Shown here piece after piece: positions 58,361 through 64,000 of a stretch of DNA of 64,000 bases (position 1 is the stretch's first letter; each line of letters starts with the position of its first letter). The notes beneath the pieces were generated by a model, which worked only from the letters and a program-made list of their open reading frames with translations, ran no database searches and was not told the DNA's origin. A program made the translations under genes and the position numbers. Source of the stretch: Chromobacterium sp. ATCC 53434 (GTDB lineage Bacteria; Pseudomonadota; Gammaproteobacteria; Burkholderiales; Chromobacteriaceae); assembly GCF_002848345.1 (NCBI RefSeq), contig NZ_CP025429.1, positions 3,658,001 to 3,722,000 of the forward strand, given 5' to 3'.

Positions 58361-58833
58361 GGCGCCTCCTTGCGGATGTCGGCCAGCAACGGCTGGGCCA
58401 GCCGGCGGTAGTCGTCGCCGTCCAGCACGATGGACGCGTCCAGCCGGCCGGCGTTGAAGGCGATCTCGCGGTAGCGCGCCAGCAGCTGCGGGTCCGCGAC
58501 CAGGCGGATCGCCGGATCGAAGCTGAACGGCGGAATCGAACCGATCACGCAGCCGGTGACGGCCTCGGCGTCGGCCGCGTCGGCCAGCTTGACCTTGCGC
58601 GCGCCAACGGCTGCGGCCACCTTGGCGAAGTCCACCCGCTCGTCGCCGGGCAGCACCGCCAGCACATAGTGTCCGGGCGCGTCGACGACGCGGCACAGCA
58701 TCGCCTTGGCGCCCTGCCCGATCTCGGTGCCGCGCAGCGCCGCCACCGCGTGCGAGCCGCCCTCAGCCGGATGCTCGACCACCCGGAAACGGGCGCCGCC
58801 GGCCTCCAGCCACTGCCGCAAACGCTCAAACAT
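58357..58833 (-). CDS. YbaK/EbsC-type aminoacyl-tRNA deacylase
   Basis: A 158-residue protein of the YbaK/ProX fold that edits mischarged tRNA (Cys-tRNA-Pro or Ala-tRNA-Pro in relatives). GAKAMLCRVVDAPGHYVLAVLPGDERVDFAKVAAAVGARKVKLADA includes the conserved Lys of the editing site, and VTGCVIGSIPPFSFDP holds the Gly-x-x-Pro-Pro-Phe loop. The start is the ATG at 58833 with GGAGGGAAG upstream; a longer frame lacks a ribosome site. Which aminoacyl-tRNA is hydrolysed is not known. Confidence 0.88.
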   Translation of the reverse strand: MFERLRQWLEAGGARFRVVEHPAEGGSHAVAALRGTEIGQGAKAMLCRVVDAPGHYVLAVLPGDERVDFAKVAAAVGARKVKLADAADAEAVTGCVIGSIPPFSFDPAIRLVADPQLLARYREIAFNAGRLDASIVLDGDDYRRLAQPLLADIRKEAP

Positions 58834-59179
58834 GTCTTCCCTCCTGCCGGTGCGCCCAATGCGGCGCGATATCGCCAACATGGCGGCAAGCGGAGGCAAA
58901 AGCAAGACCGCCTCGCGCCGGCGGCGGCATCGAAGACCCGGCGGCCGTCTTGGCGGAAAAACGACAGCGGCGGACCGGTCCGGCGGCCGCCGGCGCCCCG
59001 TCGCCGCCGCAAGAAATCGATACAGAAATCGTATTGACGTATCAAGTTGTATACAGTCTACGATGAACGATATGAGAAAAACGCATGAAAACCGGCTTTA
59101 TCCTTTGGCAAAAATCATCAAAAAACCAAAGTCAATGCTCTAAATATTACAACGTAATTAATAATTCTCTAAAAAAATT
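58834..59179. other. Intergenic region before the POT transporter
   Basis: About 345 bases. The left half is GC-rich with unremarkable frames. From 59030 the DNA turns AT-rich and includes a TTGACG near 59035 and many A/T runs, consistent with a regulated promoter region. Confidence 0.5.
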
Positions 59180-59208
59180 TTCACATCTCAACATTTCCTC
59201 GATATGAT
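59180..59208 (+). promoter_or_regulatory. Sigma-70 promoter of the POT transporter gene
   Basis: TTCACA (59180-59185), a 17-nt spacer and TATGAT (59203-59208). The start codon is 92 nt downstream. Confidence 0.7.
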
Positions 59209-59300
59209 CTTGCGCTGCCTACAAAATCCAAGGCAATCATAAAAAACATAAAACATCGCTCGTTGCTGGTGATGTCCCAAGTCACTCGAAGGAAACCCTT

Positions 59301-60677
<1,377 letters not shown>

Positions 60678-60696
60678 GCGCGCGCCATCCGCACCG

Positions 60697-60723
60697 AAAC
60701 GCCACCTCCGGGTGGCGTTTTTG
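60697..60723 (+). terminator. Terminator of the POT transporter gene
   Basis: AAACGCCACC, loop TCCG, GGTGGCGTTTTT. Confidence 0.9.
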
Positions 60724-60804
60724 CTGGATCAACGGGCAGACGCCGACTGCGGTCTGTGATAGCCTTGCGCCGATCCTGTACCCCGTTTGAAAACAAGATT
60801 ACGG

Positions 60805-62274
60805 ATGACTACCGCTGCAACTTCCTCCTGGCGGAAAACCGCCGGCTATGCCCTGCTGGCGCTGCTGGCCATCCGCCTGCTGGCGCTATGGGCGATCCCG
60901 CTGACCGACACCACCGAGGCGCGCTACGCCGAGATCGCCCGCAAGATGCTGGAGACCGGCAACTGGGTGACCCCGCTGCACGACTACGGCGTGCCGTTCT
61001 GGGCCAAGCCGCCGCTGTCCACCTGGCTGTCGGCCGCCTTCATGGGCATCTTCGGCGTCAACGAGCTGGCCGCCCGCCTGCCGGCGCTGCTGCTGGCGCT
61101 GGCCACGCTGTGGCTGACGGCCGGCCTGATGCGCCGCCGCGCCGGCGACGACGCCGCGATGGCCGCCGCGCTGATGCTGGCCGGCGGCCTGCTGTTCTAC
61201 GGCGCGGCCGGCACCGTGATGACCGACCCGTCGCTGATGTTCTGCGTGACGCTGAGCCAGGTCGCGTTCTGGCGCGCGATGCACGGCGGCGGCCGGCTGT
61301 GGCGCTACGCCTTCTTCGCCGGCCTGGGCCTGGGCATGCTGGCCAAGGGTCCGCTGGACGTGGTGCTGGTCGGCATGCCCATCTTCTTCTGGGTGCTGAT
61401 ACGCAATGAATGGAAGCGGCTGTGGCGCGAGCTGCCGTGGATTTCCGGCACGCTGCTCGCCGCCGCCATCGCCGCGCCGTGGTACGCCTGGGCCGAAATC
61501 CGCACGCCGGGCTTCCTCGACTACTTCATCATGGGCGAGCACGTCAGCCGCTTCCTCGACGCCGGCTGGAAGGGCGACAAGTACGGCTTCGCCCACGCCA
61601 CGCCGCGCGGCATGATCTGGCCGTACGCGCTGGGCGCGCTGTTCCCGTGGTCGCTGGCGATGCTGGCCTGGCTGGCCTGCCGCGCGCGCCGGCTGCCGGC
61701 CATCGTCCGCGCCGGCGACAATGACGGCTGGCTGCTGTATCTGTCGCTGTGGACCGTGATGACGCTGCTGTTCTTCACGATGTCCGGCAACATCATCTTC
61801 CCATACTCGCTGCCGATGCTGCCCGGCGCGGCGCTGTTGATGGCCGAGCTGTGGCGCCGCGACCCAGGCCCGCGCGCCGGCCGCGCGCTGCCGTGGCTGG
61901 CGCTGGCCTCCGGCGTCCTGGTGCTGGTCGCCATCGGTCTGCAGCGCCATGACGGCGCCCGCTACTTCCGCACGCAGAAGCCGGTGATCGCCGCCTGGCA
62001 GGCCGGGCAGCCGTCGCCGGACGCGATGCTGATGTACTGGGACAGCCGCCGCGAATTCTCGGCCGAGTTCTACAGCCAGGGCAAGGTGCGCACCACCGCC
62101 AAGCCGCAGGCGCTGGCCGACTTCCTGGCCGCCCATCCGGGCAGCTGGATCGCCACCGAGCAACGCGACTACGCCAGCCTGCCGCCGGCCGTCGCCGCGG
62201 CCTATGTCCGCGCCGCCGAGTTCCCGGTGATGAAGGACCGCATGCTGCTGCTGAAACCGGCCGCCGGCCACTGA
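60805..62274 (+). CDS. ArnT/PMT-like glycosyltransferase (GT-C fold)
   Basis: A 489-residue membrane enzyme. After the first TM, the periplasmic loop motif PLTDTTEARYAEIARKMLETGNWVTP matches the catalytic Asp/Glu loop of ArnT (DExRYAEI), and PFWAKPPLSTWLSAAFMGIFG is the next conserved block. It transfers a sugar from undecaprenyl phosphate to lipid A or another envelope acceptor in the periplasm. The sugar is not predictable; true 4-amino-arabinose genes (arnA, arnB) are not in the window. Start: ATG at 60805; a TTG 18 nt earlier is possible. GtrB follows after 14 nt. Confidence 0.9.
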   Translation: MTTAATSSWRKTAGYALLALLAIRLLALWAIPLTDTTEARYAEIARKMLETGNWVTPLHDYGVPFWAKPPLSTWLSAAFMGIFGVNELAARLPALLLALATLWLTAGLMRRRAGDDAAMAAALMLAGGLLFYGAAGTVMTDPSLMFCVTLSQVAFWRAMHGGGRLWRYAFFAGLGLGMLAKGPLDVVLVGMPIFFWVLIRNEWKRLWRELPWISGTLLAAAIAAPWYAWAEIRTPGFLDYFIMGEHVSRFLDAGWKGDKYGFAHATPRGMIWPYALGALFPWSLAMLAWLACRARRLPAIVRAGDNDGWLLYLSLWTVMTLLFFTMSGNIIFPYSLPMLPGAALLMAELWRRDPGPRAGRALPWLALASGVLVLVAIGLQRHDGARYFRTQKPVIAAWQAGQPSPDAMLMYWDSRREFSAEFYSQGKVRTTAKPQALADFLAAHPGSWIATEQRDYASLPPAVAAAYVRAAEFPVMKDRMLLLKPAAGH

Positions 62275-62288
62275 CTCCGGACAGAACC

Positions 62289-63302
62289 ATGACCGACACC
62301 CGCACTCCCGGCTTCGTCCCGCCCTATCTGCTGGCGCTGCACGCCGCCGAACGGCCGGCCGACCCGCTGGTCAGCTGCCTGATCCCGGCCTACAACGAGT
62401 CGGAAAACATCGTGCCTATGCTGGAGACGCTGCACCGGCTGCTGTCCGAGCGCGGCTACCGGCACGAGCTGGTGGTCGTCGACGACGGCAGCCGCGACGA
62501 CACCGTGCCCAAGGTGCTGGAGGCCGCCACCCGGCTGCCGGCGACGCTGATCCAGCTGTCGCGCAACTTCGGCAAGGAAATCGCGCTGACCGCCGGCATA
62601 GACAATATCGCCGGCGACGTGGCGGTGCTGATAGACGGCGACTTCCAGCACCCGCCCGAAATGGTGCCGGTGTTTCTGGACAAATGGCGCGACGGCTACG
62701 ACATGGTCTACAGCGTGCGCGCCAACCGCGACAACGAGACGCTGGCCAAGCGCGCCTTCACCCGCGTGTTCTACGCGCTGCTGAACACCGGCGCGCCGCT
62801 GAAGATTCCGGAAAACACCCAGGACTTCCGGGTGCTGGACAAGAGCATACTGGAGGCGCTGCGGCAGATGCCGGAACGCAACCGCTTCATGAAGGGCCTG
62901 TACAACTGGGTGGGCTTCACCCAGCTGGCGATGGAGACGCAGACGCGGGAGCGCCGCGCCGGCAAGAGCAGCTTCAATTTCCGCAGCCTGCTGGGCCTGG
63001 GCCTGACCGGCCTGACCTCCTTCTCCAATATGCCGCTGCGCATCTGGACACTGATAGGCTGCGTGATCTCGCTGCTGTCGATAGGCTACGCCTTGTGGGA
63101 GCTGGTGCACACGCTGCTGTTCGGCAACCCGGTCAGCGGCTGGCCGACGCTGGTAGTCGCCGTCACCTTCCTCGGCGGCGTGCAGTTGCTGTCGATAGGC
63201 ATACTCGGCGAGTACGTCGGCCGCATCTTCAACGAGGTCAAGGGCCGCCCGACCTATCTGATCAGCCGCATCAGCAAGCCCAGGGACGACGAGCGAGCAT
63301 GA
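62289..63302 (+). CDS. GtrB/ArnC-type undecaprenyl-phosphate glycosyltransferase
   Basis: A 337-residue GT2 enzyme. The nucleotide-sugar half (1-245) has SCLIPAYNESENI, VVVDDGSRDDT, and the DxD-type DGDFQHPPEMV; then RNFGKEIALTAGID. Two C-terminal membrane spans (WTLIGCVISLLSIGYALWEL; LVVAVTFLGGVQLLSIGILGEYVGR) match GtrB. It loads a sugar on undecaprenyl phosphate on the cytosolic side, making the donor for the ArnT-like enzyme. It overlaps gtrA by 4 nt (ATGA). Confidence 0.93.
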   Translation: MTDTRTPGFVPPYLLALHAAERPADPLVSCLIPAYNESENIVPMLETLHRLLSERGYRHELVVVDDGSRDDTVPKVLEAATRLPATLIQLSRNFGKEIALTAGIDNIAGDVAVLIDGDFQHPPEMVPVFLDKWRDGYDMVYSVRANRDNETLAKRAFTRVFYALLNTGAPLKIPENTQDFRVLDKSILEALRQMPERNRFMKGLYNWVGFTQLAMETQTRERRAGKSSFNFRSLLGLGLTGLTSFSNMPLRIWTLIGCVISLLSIGYALWELVHTLLFGNPVSGWPTLVVAVTFLGGVQLLSIGILGEYVGRIFNEVKGRPTYLISRISKPRDDERA

Positions 63303-63688
63303 GCCGGCAACTGTTCTGGTTCGGCGTCGTCGGCGTGTCGGCGATGCTGCTGCATTTCGCGCTGGTGACGCTGGCGCTGGTGCCGCTGGGCGTGCCGCCG
63401 CTGATCGCCAACGCGCTGGGCTTTCTCGGCGCCTTCCAGATCAGCTACTGGGGCCACCGCCATTTCACCTTCGAGGCTCGCCACGTGCCGCACCGCCAGG
63501 CGCTGCCGCGTTTCTTCGGCGTGTCCTGCCTGAGCTTCTGCGTCAACGAGGCGGCCTACTTCCTGCTGCTGCGCTACGCGCCGCTCGATTACCGGGTTTC
63601 GCTGGCCATCGTGCTGTTCGGCGTCGCCGCGCTGACCTTCGCGCTGGGCAAGCTGTGGGCCTTCGCCTCGACGCCTCAAACAAATTAA
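63299..63688 (+). CDS. GtrA-family membrane protein
   Basis: A 129-residue protein with four membrane segments (QLFWFGVVGVSAMLLHFALV; LIANALGFLGAFQISYW; GVSCLSFCVNEAAYFLLLRY; IVLFGVAALTFALGKLWAF). The motif SYWGHRHFTFE is diagnostic of GtrA. The family is thought to flip the undecaprenyl-linked sugar to the periplasm. It sits between gtrB and a YdjC-type gene. Confidence 0.93.
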   Translation: MSRQLFWFGVVGVSAMLLHFALVTLALVPLGVPPLIANALGFLGAFQISYWGHRHFTFEARHVPHRQALPRFFGVSCLSFCVNEAAYFLLLRYAPLDYRVSLAIVLFGVAALTFALGKLWAFASTPQTN

Positions 63689-63743
63689 CCATGGCCCGGC
63701 GGCGCCCGCTAAACTTTTGCCTCAGGCCGTAGTCATACCGTCC

Positions 63744-64000
63744 ATGACAAAACGATTGACACTCTGCGCCGACGACTTCGCCCAGTCCGGCAGGATCAGC
63801 GCCGGCATACTGCAGTTGATCGACGCCGGCCGCCTGTCGGCCACCAGCGTGCTCAGCCAGTCCCCGCGCTGGCCGGAGCTGGCGGGCGAGTTGAAGGCCA
63901 GGGCCGATCGGGCCGACGTCGGCCTGCACTTCAATCTGACCCACGCCTTCGAGACGCCGGCCAAGCCGCTGTCGCACTGGCTGATGAAGAGCCAGCTGCG
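63744..64000 (+). CDS. YdjC/ChbG-family carbohydrate deacetylase, N-terminal part (cut by window edge)
   Basis: The frame from ATG 63744 is open to the right edge (85 codons). MTKRLTLCADDFAQSGRISAGILQLIDAGRLSATSVLS carries the ADDFGxS-type metal motif (Asp pair at 10-11), and VGLHFNLTHAFE gives the metal-binding His. YdjC-like enzymes remove N-acetyl or similar groups from sugars. Its place after gtrA suggests it acts on the same lipid-linked sugar. The rest of the gene is outside the window. Confidence 0.88.
   Translation, partial: MTKRLTLCADDFAQSGRISAGILQLIDAGRLSATSVLSQSPRWPELAGELKARADRADVGLHFNLTHAFETPAKPLSHWLMKSQL

Overview
The window is high-GC betaproteobacterial chromosome, most likely Chromobacterium or a close relative in the Neisseriales. 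This is inferred from gene content and from high GC at third codon positions; no marker such as 16S rRNA is present. Most of it is core metabolism in short operons. There is no transposase, integrase, phage module or CRISPR array.

Layout. At 1-679 the 5' part of a polyketide-type HMG-CoA synthase runs off the left edge, so a trans-AT PKS or similar cluster probably lies outside. An AT-rich gap follows, then rnhA, a methyltransferase, gloB, an MltD-like transglycosylase, a FUSC protein with dtd, yaaA and an internally shortened acetyltransferase (1.4-8.4 kb). From 8.35 to 12.36 kb, up to the 3' end of an initiator tRNA gene, lies an accessory islet. It is a tandem duplication of an unnamed two-gene cassette: a 348/349-residue Ser/Thr-rich protein that resembles aerolysin/ETX-MTX2 beta-pore formers, followed by a 127-residue Pro-rich partner. 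This is the most novel-looking locus here. A possible untranslated transcript (12.54-12.81 kb) and small genes follow.

From 14 to 22.4 kb are metG, mdfA, apbC (mrp), murI, a secreted barnase-type RNase overlapping its barstar, a DAACS carrier and tRNA-Ser(CGA). From 22.8 to 29.5 kb is signalling: a hybrid histidine kinase with two receivers and an HPt domain, an HD-GYP response regulator, and a degenerate EAL-HDOD protein, followed by aroC. From 30.7 to 34.4 kb is the ethanolamine operon eat-eutB-eutC behind a consensus sigma-54 promoter. From 34.4 to 40.3 kb, on the minus strand, is a fructose/mannose-type PTS with an HPr-EI-EIIA fusion, separate EIIB and EIIC, ManA and an AraC regulator.

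From 40.4 to 47.7 kb are a 2OG-Fe(II) oxygenase, a three-domain RidA protein with complementary active-site losses, an alpha/beta hydrolase, an MFS exporter divergent from an SgrR-type regulator, and hsp20 behind a sigma-32 promoter. From 47.7 to 52.3 kb are pepN and an M61 peptidase. From 52.3 to 58 kb is the cbb3 oxidase operon ccoNOQP-ccoGH with a perfect FNR/Anr box far upstream. The right end holds a YbaK-type deacylase pair, a POT peptide transporter and an envelope glycosylation cluster (ArnT-like, GtrB, GtrA, YdjC) cut by the right edge.

Most real genes have ribosome sites, tight spacing or ATGA overlaps, and clear motifs. Long open frames opposite them are GC artefacts and are left out.
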